From Dermatemys mawii (taxonomy: Eukaryota > Chordata > Testudines > Dermatemydidae), in the NCBI GenBank assembly GCA_007922305.1, contig ML677341.1, forward strand, positions 70,928,421-70,992,420: a DNA stretch of 64,000 bases. Reading direction: 5' to 3'. Numbering within the stretch: position 1 is the stretch's first letter; the number at the start of each line of letters is the position of its first letter. The notes beneath the pieces are model-generated. The model saw only the letters and a program-made list of their open reading frames with translations. It had not been told where the DNA came from and did not search any database. Positions 22,960-36,500 of this stretch are shown piece by piece. Position numbers and translations under genes: made by a program.

Positions 22960-24060
22960 ATAGAGCAGACCCCCCTCGACATGCTATAAAAACTCCAGGG
23001 CCCAGTGGGGTAAGGGAAGGTGCCTTGGGGCAGGGGCCTTGGTCATAGGCGTAGTTTGACTTCTTTGGGGTGGGGGTCAGTGGGGCTTCAGCTCTCTCTG
23101 CATGGTGGGGTCCAGGAAGGGAGTTTATATATTTAAATTATAACTCAGAGGCGGCGGGGGGGGCTTACCTCAAAATATTTGAAAACAGCTTAGGGTGCAG
23201 GGAGGAGGGTGGCTAGGGGCTGTGTGCAGAGGGAGGGTAGCNNNNNNNNNNGGTGGCTGTGAGTGCAGGGAGGAGGGTGGCTAGGGGCTGTGTGCAGGCA
23301 GGGAGGTGGCTCAGTGTACAGGGAGGGCGTAGCTCAGGGTGTAGAGAGGGGGGCATTGGGGGCTGTGTGCTGGGAAGACTCCCTTGCGGTCCCTATTCCC
23401 AGAGGGGTCTACCAGCCATGGGGCCGGGTCTCCCCACTTGGGCGGTTCTTACTGCCTGCCTCTGTGGGAGCAAAGGGTGCTGGGAGCAGAGGAGCCTCTT
23501 CAACCTGGGGCATGAGCAGGAGACCAGGGAATGCCGCCGCTGCCTGCTCCATGGCACCAGTCAGAGCAGCAGCTGCCCCACACTGGCTGGCTCTGGCTTC
23601 CCACCTCCAACCTGACCAGAGGGCTGGGAGAGGAGATTGGAGGGGAGTCGGAGAGGTGTGGAGCTGCCCCTGGGACTGCCATGCTCTTGTGCTGTACTTT
23701 GGGGTGGGGGAAGCAATGCTTTCCATGTCCCCAACTCTGCCAACCATGGGCTCAGGGCTTCTGCCCCACATGGAGCACTAGATCTCAGGGCTCTGGGATT
23801 CAGCCCCATGCCTCCCGGCTTCAGCCCTGAGGGAGGTGCCGGGGATTGGGGCTTCAGCCCTGCACCTCTCCTGGCTTCAGTCCTGCATTGGGGGAGTACT
23901 GTCCAGGGATTGGGGCTTCAGCCCCTCGGGGGGTGCCAGAGATCAGGGCTTCAGCCCCACGGGCAGCGTTGGGAATTGGGGCTTCAGCCCCAGGCTTCCC
24001 CTAGCTTCAGCTCTGTGGGGGGCACTGGAGATCGGGCAGAGGTTAACATCCAGTGGACAA
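22960..24060 (+). repeat. G-rich tandem block with ggcttcagcccc minisatellite
   Basis: From 23,190 the text repeats gcagggaggagggtggctagg units, and from 23,780 to 24,010 ggggattggggcttcagcccc-like units of about 40-60 bp. A 10-N gap lies inside. Open frames on both strands are low-complexity artefacts. It lies between two minus-strand AGBL3 3' exon candidates. Confidence 0.6.
23242..23251. other. Assembly gap (10 N)
   Basis: Ten N bases, bracketed by identical 35-bp copies at 23195-23229 and 23263-23297. True length is unknown. Confidence 0.99.
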
Positions 24061-24288
24061 GATATAGATTAATCTCCTGTGTCCTGGTCAATTTACTCAA
24101 TGAAACCAGTTCTCACATCCTCTGGCGTGTAAGTTATTGCTGGAAACCTAATGATTGTTATATTTTTCAGCACAATCATTGCACTTCCATCATCTATCTC
24201 ATTGCTTTGTAAAAGGCTTTGAGATATCTGGAATAGAGAATGTACTAAACAAAAGAAAATCCTGTTTTCTTTTGGCACCTAGAATACT

Positions 24289-24523
24289 TTAATTTAAAAC
24301 ATATAAAAAACCTTTCGTCCAGGTAACTGTCTTTTCTGTGCAGCTGGTAACCCTTCTGCCTTGGTGCTTCTCTACACTTCGGGATGTCATCTTGAAGAAC
24401 GGTGAAGAGGGGTTTGCTCTCTTAGGTAGGGTTGCATCCTGGGACATGCCTTCTCCTAACTCCAATGGCAAACAATTCTTTTCAAGAATGTTGTCTTCGG
24501 CACCCTGAGTCAGTCTGTCAGAG
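24289..24523 (-). CDS. AGBL3: AGBL3 3' exon with stop (possible terminal exon)
   Basis: Acceptor CCATCTCTTTCAG, phase 2 entry, then 77 codons of polar sequence ([16 protein letters not shown] to [12 protein letters not shown]) ending in TAA at 24289. An ATTAAA poly(A)-signal variant overlaps the stop. A weak donor (GAAAG|GTTTTT) near the end would let it splice in phase to the 21.5-kb exon through the second AG of that acceptor. So this may be the last exon of one isoform only. Confidence 0.6.
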
Positions 24524-27500
24524 CTGAAAGAGATGGCATTCACACTGGTAATTAACTCATCTCCAGACTAATTTGTGATATATATAAAACGATAATGACA
24601 CAGAAAAGGACACTGGTACAGCTGGAGAGTCTCCTGCTGTTACATTAATGCCAAGCTACAGTGAGACACTTTCCCATATAGTTCAACTGTACAAAACAAA
24701 CTATGGTGGCTCAATCATTTTATCTGATGAATACTGATGCAAATGCCATTTGGCCACCGTACCACCATCCATCCAGGATATTATGCTGGTGCTCATCCCA
24801 ATAGTACCGGAGAATCACCAAAGTAGCACAAGAGTGAAAAACAAGAGCAATGATATTTCTTTTTTCCCTTCCTGAGAAGATAGGCCAAGGTTCTTTTTAT
24901 TTTTCTTGAATACTGAAGTATGAGAAATAAGGCACTATTGTGGGAAAGCTTGAATGAAGAGGTGGGTTTTGCTTTAACTCTGAGTGTAGAAATGTAGTGG
25001 TTAACCTTATTTCATAAGTTCTTTGGGGCAGGGACCAGTTTTTTGCCTGTGTTTGTACAGCGCCTAGCACACTGGGATTCTGGTCCATGACTGGTGCTCC
25101 TGGGTGCTACCACAATAACAACAGTAATAATCATCATCATCAAAGAGTTCTCAAGTCTTGGTCTGACTCTTATGAAGGTTCTTTCTCTGCTGCATACTGA
25201 TAGCTTCAGACAACAAGTCTATTATTAGCCACTCATGTAAACCAGCTTGAGCATAAAAGTATTTTTTTAAAGCATATGGTACTTTTTATAAATGAATTGG
25301 ATGCTGACTGGCTGAAACTTTGTCCTCTTTCAAATGTAAAAAATAATTTTCTATCATCCTGCAATTTGACTGGCTACCAATAGCACTGATTCTACTTTTG
25401 AATAACATACCACCAGGCACTGTCAGCCCAGGAATCGCTCATAGTGCATACTGAACAAGCAAAGGTAACAAATAGCCTATTAAAATGTAGATATTTATGT
25501 ACATAATGAACACTGAGCATCAGTGTTACTGGTATAAAAGTCCTGCACATCCATAAGAGAATACAGCCTTCAGAATTCACGGCCAGGACAGTCCAAACCT
25601 GGAAGTGCAGATATACATGTCTTACCTGTAAGTATGTGAGTAGTCCCATTGACTTCAGTGGGGCAAATCACATGCTTCAAGTTAAGCACATGTATAAGGA
25701 TTTGCAAAACTGGGGCCTAAAACGGCAAGACAATATGACAGAAGAACAGAAAGTCACATAAATAAAAAAGATCGATGGGAGAAACCCCCCACCTTCCCGC
25801 AACCAGCTCTGAAAATCTTCCTCCAAAAGGTGATCATCCTTCCCTGGTAAATTATTTTAATCTGTTTCCCTCTCTGTTTCCCTCTTCACGTCATAAAGAG
25901 GGACTTTGAAAAATCAAGCTGGGTAAGTTAAACATGTTCTCTTACCTGAAGCATTTTCCCACTTGCTTGATGGAGGCTGTAGCAGGCAGCTTTACTGTAA
26001 AAAGTGGGAAAGAAATTATCACTGTAATGAATGTGCATGTCAGATTTAGCGGAAACAGCTCATCACACAATTCAATACCCTTATTTTGGTCTTTACAGTT
26101 TACTCCCACTTTTGATGGCTAATTTAAGTCATTGAAAGTTGTGGGTGCGTAGGACCTCTGAAAATCAAGCCACTTATTTAGGTGCAGAAGTACAGATTTA
26201 GTAGCCTAATTTTAGAAATGCAGCTTTGAACATCTTGGCCTTGGATCATATATCCATTATTCTGCTAGTACCTCAGCTGGATTTATCATGATATTTGAAA
26301 CAGCACAACTGATTAAATAGTCTTCAGATTAAACAAAATTTAGACTACTTAAGATTGGGAGATGAGCAACATACATTATAACTTCAATTAAATATGAGTA
26401 AATGCTGATTTTATTCATTTAATTTATAATAATTTCTAATGTGCTCAATATCTTAGCATCTGAGCACTCCTAACATTAATGAATTAGTCTCAACATCCCT
26501 ATGATGCAGAGAAGTAGTATTATTTTTATTTTACAGTTGGGAAAACTGAGGCATAGAATAGTTGAGTGATTTGCCCAAGGTGACACAGGACAACTGTGGC
26601 AGAGCTTGGAATTGAACCTCAATTTCCTGACTTGCAGGTCTGTTATTAACCACAGGACCATCCTCCCTCCCATTTGTTAGTATAATTCTATCAAAATCCA
26701 TAGAAAAGTCCCCTCTACTGCATCTAGTTTCAATATGTGGGACTTGGGGTCTCTGGGTTCAATACCTGACCCTGTCACAGACTTCCTGTGTGACTTGGGG
26801 CAAGTCACTTCATCTTTTTGAGTCTCCATTCTCCATCTGTAAACTGGGATAATATTTCTTCTCGCCCACACTTGGAATGTCTTGCTTACTTGCATTGTAA
26901 ACTCTTAAAGACAAGGACCAGTGTATCCTCCCATGTACGTACAGAGCACTTAACCCACCCCTAAGCACTACTATAATACAAATAATAATTAGATCCCAAC
27001 AGTCTTGCCTTGGGGATTGTCTCTAATGTTAATATGGCATTCGATTTTCTAGATAGGTTTTACCTCTTCATCTCTCTCCCAGTTTCCAATACTCCTCACC
27101 TCTTTGCTGGGCCTTTTTTTCTTTCACTTTCAGCCTATTCTCCACCTTGGGAAGCTGACACCCAGAGATTGCCCCATTCCCTGCTGTTGCACCTATATAG
27201 CACATTTGTTCAAGGATGGCAGGAGGGAGAAAAAGTATCTGGGATATGAAATGTTTTAGAGGTTGGGACACATTGGTCCAGTCCAAGTCTAAGAAAAAAA
27301 TAATGAAGATCAAAGATAAATGCATTTAGTCATGCATTTCCTTTAGTCATTCTTCCTTTAACTAGTGCCATTTCCAGGAAAACCTGGCAGAATATCATCT
27401 ACAAATTTCTACAGAGCAGTTTATTTTTGGATAATGGGATACAATAGCTGTGCACTGTGAAAGAGAAAGTGTATAACCCCTCTAAAGGCTGCAGGCCAAA

Positions 27501-30500
27501 ATCTCAGAAATCTTATTTCACTAATGAATGTTCAAGTTCTTTGTTAACCTCTTTGTCTCCAGACAGGCCTTGAATAAGCAAAGCATTTAAGCCTGTGCCT
27601 AACTTTAAGTACATAAATAGTCCCACTGAAATCAATTATGCCTGGAATGATTTGTGCCCACAATTAGAGGCTGAGGGGAAAAAACTACAAGGTCAGATTT
27701 TTAAAATCTGTCCCTCCAGAATGTCTGGGCTGGTCTATGTATTTGTACTATATCTGTATAGATGTGAATATATATATGTATACACACCACTCTGAAGCTA
27801 TTTTTACTCTAAATAAATAGTGGGTTTTCTTTTAATCTTCAATTGTTATTATTTAATAAAAAAGTTGGCAAGCTGGAGACCAGCAACAAAACTTTTTGTG
27901 GAATTTTTGAAAGTCTTAGCTGTCATCTTTGATCCACTAACCCAAAGAGGGAGAAAGAGGCAAAATGTAAGGAAAAGTTAAAATGTTTTTTCTACTTATT
28001 TTTAATATATATATTTTTTGTTTCTCATCAAGTTCTACAAGAAAAAAAACATCAAGTAGACATCTCCCTTGCTAATGGAAGGTACAGCAGCTCTGAATTC
28101 ATGTCAGGAAAAAGATAGGGATCCAGAGACCCGTTTTTGAGCAATATGACTGGAAAGCATGAAATCATCATTTAAACAAATTGTTACGGTATGACATTAT
28201 TATTAACCCTCAGTATTATATTATGGGTTTGTTTTTTTAAACAAATAGCCTTCACAACATACAAGATCTTTACGTATAAAAAAGGGAAAGCTACTGTCTA
28301 AAATGTATCCCTATGAGTTTCCAATAAATCCTAACCATGAATCGACTCCATAGCGTTTGTCAGGCGTTCTGTTAAACCCTCCACAGAATTCCTGCATTTT
28401 AGGTGCTCAAATCACACATTCTACTTACATATTATTAATTATTATTATTACAGAACACAAAACTTGATACGATCCCTATGAGTGATGAGGCCACTCATGT
28501 CAGAAAGGCAACTTCCATTATCTTTAGTACAGCTATAGACAGAAAAAATATGTCGTGTATCTATACTTAATTGATACACAATGTAGATACACACACACAG
28601 TTACTCACCAAATCCCTGTTCATGAAAATAAGGACTGAGATACTGTTCTGTTAAATTTGCTTGCACAGCTGGTGCAGCTTCTGGAAAAGATTTTAAAGAT
28701 TGCATTTAAAGGAAAGTAAGCTTCAGGTTTTCTACCTGCATAACATTTCACCATGGTTGTTTAACCATGTCAGAAATGGGCCAGAGGTCAGAGCAAAGAT
28801 GCATTTTGAGCTTTGAAAAATTTTGCAAATGAAATGTTATGACATTTTGTAAAGGCAAAAATAATGACTGTGTGTCTGTGGAGAATCTTTCTGGAATAAA
28901 TAATTATTAAAGGCATAAATAAATACTATTCAAGTAAAAACAAAAATTAACAGTGAGGTGAGGTGAAGTGGGAGCAGAGAAGGTTCATACTTGTAATTGT
29001 ATTCTTCTTCTTTCCTCATAGCCTAACTTATAGGTTCCTGACTCCATGGTAAGCTAGTGGGGTGTATGATGTCTTTCTGCCCATAAAGCAGCAGTCTAAT
29101 GCTATGTTCTATAAATCTCATCAATCATCAGTGCTAAAAGACAATATTTGGATTACAGGGGCTTCATATCTCTCTACGTTCCCCAAAAAGTGAGGCTTAC
29201 CTTTCACCATGGGATCAATTTCCTTAAGTATTTTATGTAATGCCACATTGCTAGTCTGTAGAGGACAGAGACATATATGTATATTATTATTATTATTAGT
29301 CTACTCTAAATGAAATTGTGTGGGAGACAGAAAGAGAAAATGGCATTGTGTTGCTGCTCAATGGTTTGTCGAGGGAGTGCAAATTGGTTCAATGATTTCC
29401 CCAGAGGGTGAACACTTGGGTAGAAGTTGGGTGGTTTGTTCAAGTGAGAGAGGGGTAATTGGTTGTGGCTGAGTGGTTTCAGGAAGGCTGAACTGTCTGG
29501 TTGGATTGCTGTTGGGATGGGCAGAACAGACTGACCATGGGAGAGAAGCAGGATGTACACGTATTAGGGACATGCAGACTGATGGAAAACACTGAGTCAC
29601 ATGACAGACCTTGTTCTTGGAATTCTTAATTTGGTAGTGGAGACTGAGAAAACAATCAAGTGGGAAGACTCATGCAATATTCATTTTATTTGCAAAGAGA
29701 TTCAGTTTTATGTTTCTTAATCATTTTGAGTGGCAAAGCTAATACATGAAATAATTTTACATATATGATTTTGGGAATGATTGGATCTCTTTACCAGGTC
29801 CGTGAACTAATAAAGTAAATGAATCAATGGTAGCAGAGACAAGGATTTATCATCTTTTATTTATGTTCTGTTCAATTATATCTCTAGCTCTGCACAACAG
29901 TAAGAAGTACCACAGCAAGATTCTTTAAGATGAAACTCGCTATCCCAATTAAGAATATTTTTAAAAGATTTTGGGCCAAACACTGAGCTGGTGTAAAATG
30001 TAATTTCTCTACTGAAGTTAATGGAGTTGTTGGTTTACGCTAGTGGAGAATTTGACCCGCTGTGCACATCACTTCATTTGTAAATAGGATGACCAGACAG
30101 CAAATGTGAAAAATTGAGACATGGGGTGGTAGGTAATAGGAGGCTATATAAGAAAAAGACCCAGAAATCAGGACGGTCCCTATAATATTGGGACATTTGG
30201 TCACCTTATTTGTAGAACTAGTGTAGCATTTGATAAGTGCCAGTGCTTACTAAAGCAGGCTACATATCACAGTACTTTTGAATACAATATTTAGTGTCCC
30301 TGGCCATCTGAGGGTTTTTTTTTTTTTTGGTACTTCCTTGATTCCTCAGGATTTAGTGGCCTGCCTGACAAGTGCTGTCTGCTGTGTCAACCAGAATCTT
30401 TCCTCCTGACCTCTTCATGCTGGTTGTGCAATACTTGTAACAATGTTTTGGCGCACCAGTCCACTATGTCTGAAATTTACAAATACTTTACATGCTCTCT

Positions 30501-33500
30501 ATTACTAAATCCTCGTTTGGACTGACACTCTTGAGTAGGACCAATTTAGTCTTGTGGTCTTAATTAATGTCCTTTGTGCACCTTCACTTCTCGGCTGGGG
30601 CCATTGTTCTAAAATCCCATGTATGAGGGGTACCCAGTGTAAAAAAATAAACAAACAAAAGCTAACCACTGTATTAGGGATGGATGCAGATTGATCCTTC
30701 TGGACAGCATGATTTACAATAGGAACTATAACCTCCTAGATTACAAGATTTTTTGTGCTCAAATACAAGTATTTGGACTTTAGTGACATCATTGGTTCTG
30801 GAACTAAAGGGGAGACAGACTGAAACCTTTGAAAAGAGTATGAATCATATGACAGAATGACACCATCAGCACCACAAACAAGGAACCCAATAGCCTATTT
30901 CATGCAGAGCTCTCTGTAGACTAAAGCAATTTCAAACATCTTTTACACTTTTACTTATCGTACACAATGGGAGTCAATAAAGGGAAAATAGCAAACAGGC
31001 ATTTATTTACCTGCATCAGAAAAAGCATCAGGTTTGAAAACAGTTTCTAAACATAATCAAAAACATGGTTTCTCTAAACCAATTCTGAATACACTTTGGA
31101 TGAGATTTTTTTTTAAATAGGAACCTAAAGTTAGGCATCTAAATAACTGGCCTGAATTTTAACAGGGCTGAAACTGTATGGAAGCTGCTGGCACTCAACA
31201 CTTTTGAAAAACTGGCCACTTTATGTAGGTGTTTACACCGATTTAAGAGCACAACTTAAAGCTCTTATTCTTTGAATATCTTGGCTTTAGGCCAGTCTTC
31301 CATTGCTCAGAACCCACAATAAGAGTCACATTTTCAAAAGAGCTCAGCTCCAAATAAATAAAGAATTCACCCAGCATACTGAATTCTTTTTAAAATCTGA
31401 CCCCAATTGTGGAACCAGCTTTTTGAAAATCTGGTTCTAAGGGGCTAGAGTTAGGGGGCTCTTAGTTATACCAAGAAGAGGCCAAAGTGGGATGGGGGGC
31501 GGGGGACATAAATATGAGATACCATTTTGAACTTCAGTATGAAACTTAGGCCCTAAACTTGTAAGAGATGCTATGCTGATGATCCTCTGTGCCGGTGTAG
31601 AACCCCACTGACCACCAACAGAACAGTGTTAAGTAAAATGGCAGACATTGAGAGCACACTGATTTGTTGCACAACAAGGCTTATTCTAATAACAAAAGAT
31701 CCAAGACACTCTTTCCTGCTTTTGAACTTCATTCCCATGTTCCCTGCACACACTGTGCAACTCCATCCATTTTACTCTCTGAGTAAGATGTATCTGGGGA
31801 AAAACAGGAAGTTACGTCATGCACCCTTTAAATCAACAAGCAGGATGGAAGCTGCAATATGGTTAGAAATAGGAAGTCTGAGACAATGGTTGATCAATAC
31901 CAAATGTGTATTAAGTTTTAGATATACAGCGCATTATTAATTACTACTATTTGTATTCTGAAAGAGCCCACAGTATGCTAGGTGCCGTTTCTGCCCCCAT
32001 TCACAGAAAGACACAGTACTTCCACTGAAGCTTTAGGGCTTCCAATCTAATAGTCCAGTCCTGCAAACACTAATGCACATGTGTAATTTTACCCATGGGA
32101 CTTGCGAGATACTATAAGTTGAAACAGAATCACCAGTTATACATTTCTAATTACTAAATAATAAAAAATAATAATAATAATAATAATAATACCCACCCAT
32201 CCTGAGGCCATCACATTTACAACAAAGACCTGAGTCCTTCCATGGATCCCCTTTAAACTTGGCTAGGTTAACAGCACACTCATTTGATTGCTACGTAGTT
32301 GTTCCCGGTCAACAGTATTTGGGTTATACAACAATTTATGGGAACTGCCTTTTGGCCGGCCTGCCTACCAACTGTCTGTCCAATTGTGGTGTGTTTGTGT
32401 GTTCTAAACAAGACTGATGGTATTGTTTCTTTCCTGTTAGCAGGCGGAGTACTTGAAAGAGCAGGATTCTTGTAAATTTCAATTTACTGCCTGCACATAA
32501 GAAGATTTATTTTATGATCACTCAGCAGTGGTCTCATCATCAATATGCGTGAAGTCCAATTCTATTCCATTTTGACCTAATGGTAAAATTCCCATGGACT
32601 TTAGGGGGGAACGTGATTGGGCATATGTATCTGTCCAAAGTGCACTGAAGTATTAATTGATGAAAGTTACTTGTTATAAGAGAGTCAGATTTTATATCCA
32701 ACAACTTTAACAGTGTGCTTTTGACACAATTAAACACAAGAGATGCTAGCTTGGTCAGTTAATAAACGCTAAGTACCACGTTACTTCCTCTGAAAGGTAT
32801 GTGAATCGGCATCACATATCATGAATAGTGCAAATATTTTAATATTCAGAACTCTGGGCTGAAATGGTTTCCAAGATTATTTAGAACCATCCATGCCTTT
32901 TTCCCTAGAACCCCAGTAACCCTCTTCTTTTCCTCCTCTTTACAGGCCCAAAAGTGTTTGTTGGATTGATGGAGAAATGCCAGAAGAGTGTAACATTTTA
33001 AAGGGCTGACAGAAATCTCCATAAAGGGAAGGAAATCATGAAGAGAAAGTTTTTACAGAAGTTGAGGGAGTGGAGTAGGTGGCTTTGGAGGTCAGAGGGG
33101 ATCTGGTCAAATCTGCCCCATGCATGTCCCTACAGAAAGGGTGAGGCTATCAAATAACATGCTAGTGGAGACTGAATTTTAGCATTTTTGGCCTCTCTCA
33201 GAGTCTTGAATGATGATACATTCCTTTCGCTGGAAACCTGTGACCTAAGATAGATACATTTTACAGTAAAGAGAAGTGATCTTTTTCAGCTTAATTATTG
33301 CTGTTTTATCACAACTGTCTGTCCATACCCACTCCTTCTTAATTAAGATGCCCATATGTTATTCTCTGGTCAGATAAAGAACAACTTCCTAAGCTGAAAG
33401 AAGGTACCTCCATAGTTTAGAGTACTGAAAAGCCCTCACATTTTTGTCTCCATTTCCTCTGTTCTTAGTGATGCTGTGAAAATTCTCTTCCGGCGTTTTG

Positions 33501-36500
33501 GTTTTTCTCTAAATGGAAAACAATAAATAAGCATCTTAACAAATGAGGGAAAATATTACACTCAGGAAAAGGGTGCTACAGAATACTAGGATTCCATTAT
33601 TAAAAGCATGAGGTGTGGGCAAACATCTGAAGATCAGTGCTTTCCTCTTAAAGTTCTAGACACAAAACAGTTATTAATCCTGGACACAAACATACCTCAA
33701 ACTGGTAGTAGGCCCCACTCTTCCTCATCTCTTCATACCTGTCTTGTAACTGCTGGGATTGAGAGTGGAGGGTGGTCTCGGTGGTACTGTTGCTACTCTT
33801 TTGTAATTCCATAACATTAATATAGGGGTTCCGGTAGAGGGAGCTATGTATATGTAGCACAGAGCACAACCCAGCTTGTGAGGCATCTATTTATCAATCT
33901 ATTTAAACCAGTGTTCCCCTAACTTTTGATTTTGCACCCTCCTTACCCCTGTCCATGCCCCCAACCCCTAGAGCCTGTTTCAGGTTCAGAGGCACAGCTC
34001 TGAGAGGAGAGGACACAGGCAGGAGTAAGGAAGCCAAGACTGCGGTCATAAGTGGGGTTGGGGCTGGGAGCAGAGCTGAGGTCGGGGGCCGAGGCCAGCA
34101 GCCAGGGCCCAGGGTTGGCAGCCACGGCTGGCAGACAGAGCCCGGGTGTGGGGTTGGCAGCTCGGGTGCGGGCCAGGAGTGGAGCTGGGTGGCGCTCCCT
34201 CCCCGCCCTCTGTGGGATCTGGCCCAGGCCCCAGCCATACTCCCTCCCGCCTGAATGTTCCTCTGTGGCCTTCTACGGGAGAGTGCCCCACAGACTGGGG
34301 ACCTCTCTGATCTAAACCACTAATAAAACCCCCAACACTACAGAATACATACACCCCAAAAAGACATATAATGGAGAAAGCAGTTAACTTATTACTATTT
34401 TTTCTTTAAAATTTGTGAGCTATTTTAGTCTTCTAGACTTGGTCAGGCAAAGTGTGGGTGAGGGCTGCATGCAAACTTCCCCCCAAGGGAGTTGGACAAT
34501 GTCCTTAAATAGTGACCCAGGATATCCCTGGCAATTCAAGTGCTAACCCTCTTCTGACAGCTTTAACAAATGATACCAAATTTTGTGGCCATTTCTTCAA
34601 GGCCACAAGAGGGGATGTTGAGAAGAGAAGTGATCTTGTCACTTAAATGAGTATTGCACAACATACTGCATCAGCAAGTGCTCAAATTCTAGTAATTTTT
34701 TTTCCAGAAATGGTGATTTACTATGCTTTCAAACAGATCTGGCAAAAGTTATTAATCTTCCCCAAGTAACAGCTTACACAACAGTTTACAGTTTCTTGGT
34801 ACTATCATATATACAGTAGAAATGATAATCCACACCATGTACAATGTACACAACAAATTTTTTGTCTCTTTCCACTTCTCAGCAAAGATTGAATAGCAAA
34901 TGGCATGAGCAAAGTTTATATGAATAGGATTTCATTGTTTTTACACTATATACTACAGTACACGTTAGAAGAATGTGAGGTGAGGTTGGACGTATTTAGA
35001 ACTGAAATTCACCAAATAAAGGCCTGATTCTGTGAAGTGCTGAGCATCCTCAACACCCATTGACTTTAGTCTTTCACAGATGATACTCTGTATCTTGTGG
35101 GATCTGTATTGCAACATGTTTACTTTTTTATTGTTTGCTTGCTTACTGGCTGATTTGCAAAGTGTAGTAATTCACAATGGTCATTAGTGCAAAACTGTAA
35201 GGTTCTAGTGATCCTCCTAATTCTGTTGGATGGAGAAATGTTACTACAATTCACTATCTTGCACGTATATAACCCCTGAAATAATCATGCCCTACCACTT
35301 GCTCTTGTGTATGTTTTGAATGGTTCTTTTCCAGTGTTTCTAGATGAGAATTCCTCTCTTTCTTTGTTTTCATGCACTTCTTCTTGGATTTTATCTAGCA
35401 AACAAACCAGAATTTATATGGATGAGAAAAACAGCACCTTACATTTCTATGAAGTTCCACTGGGTAACTGGGATCTGGATAAAAACAGTCATGTCTCCCC
35501 AACTTATATTATTTTCTCTGAAAATTCCCTCTATTGCCTGAAATCACAGGTATCCAAAACAATTTAGTGTCCTCCATGACATGTGGATAACCAAGGTCAT
35601 AGTATAGTGCTTTGCATCCTGAGCCGTCTGGTAAACCACAAATGTGTGTGTTCTGGAACAAATTTTGTGGAGGTCTATATCAGGGTGGGCAAACTTTTTG
35701 GCCCATAGGCCACATCTGGGTGGGAAAATTGCATGCAAGGCCATGAATGTAGGGCTAGGGCAGGGGTTGGGGTGCAGAAAGGAGTGAGGGGTGTGGGAGA
35801 GGGTGTGGAGGGCAAAAAAGGGCTCAGGGCAAGGGACTGGGGCACAGGAAGGGTGTGGGATGTACGAGGGGGCTCAGGGCAGGGGGCTGGGGTGCATGAG
35901 GTGGGGGGAGTGTGGGAGGGGGTTCATGGCAGGGGGTTGGGGGCTTATGGCATGCCATGACATAGACAGCTGTGATTCTGAGAGATCAAGTCCAGAAATA
36001 GGGGTAGGCTGATTAGTGTGTCCACCGAGAGATCTAGGAGGATGATCAATCAGTGCTGACACAGCCAAGCTCGGGCTATCAGGATAAGATGCATCCTGTC
36101 CCTTCTGGCCTTCAGGAGGACCCTGCGTATGAGAGGGATGAGAGGGAACACATAGAAGAGTTGGTCCATCCAGGAGAGGAGAAAGGCGTCCGTGAATGAC
36201 CCTGAGCTGTGGCCTAAGGAGGAGCAGAACTGAAGACACTTTCTGTTGTACTTAATCATGAACTGGTCTGCCTGGGGTGTTCCCCACCTCTGGAAAACAG
36301 AGTTCATGTCTGGGCAGTGAATGGACCACTTGTGATGGTTGGGAAAGGTTTTGTTGAGGTAATTTGTTAACTCATTCTGTGACCCTGGAAGGTAGGAGGC
36401 TTCAAGGTGGATCAAATGGGCTATACAGAATTCCCATGGGCGAAGAGTCTCCTGGCATAGGGGAAAGGAGCGTGCTCTACCCTGCTTGTTTATGCAAAAC

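Noticed and set aside
23263..24212. Several long frames on both strands around the N gap
   Set aside because: They follow from the G-rich tandem array, and all frames there are open.
31000..31055. Possible 36-nt minus exon ([11 protein letters not shown]) with a GTAAAT donor
   Set aside because: Phase 1 to 1 does not fit between the 33.4-kb and 29.2-kb AGBL3 exons, which already join in phase without it.
31571..31753. 60-codon minus frame with hydrophobic stretch
   Set aside because: No acceptor or donor in the right phase for AGBL3, and no recognised motif.
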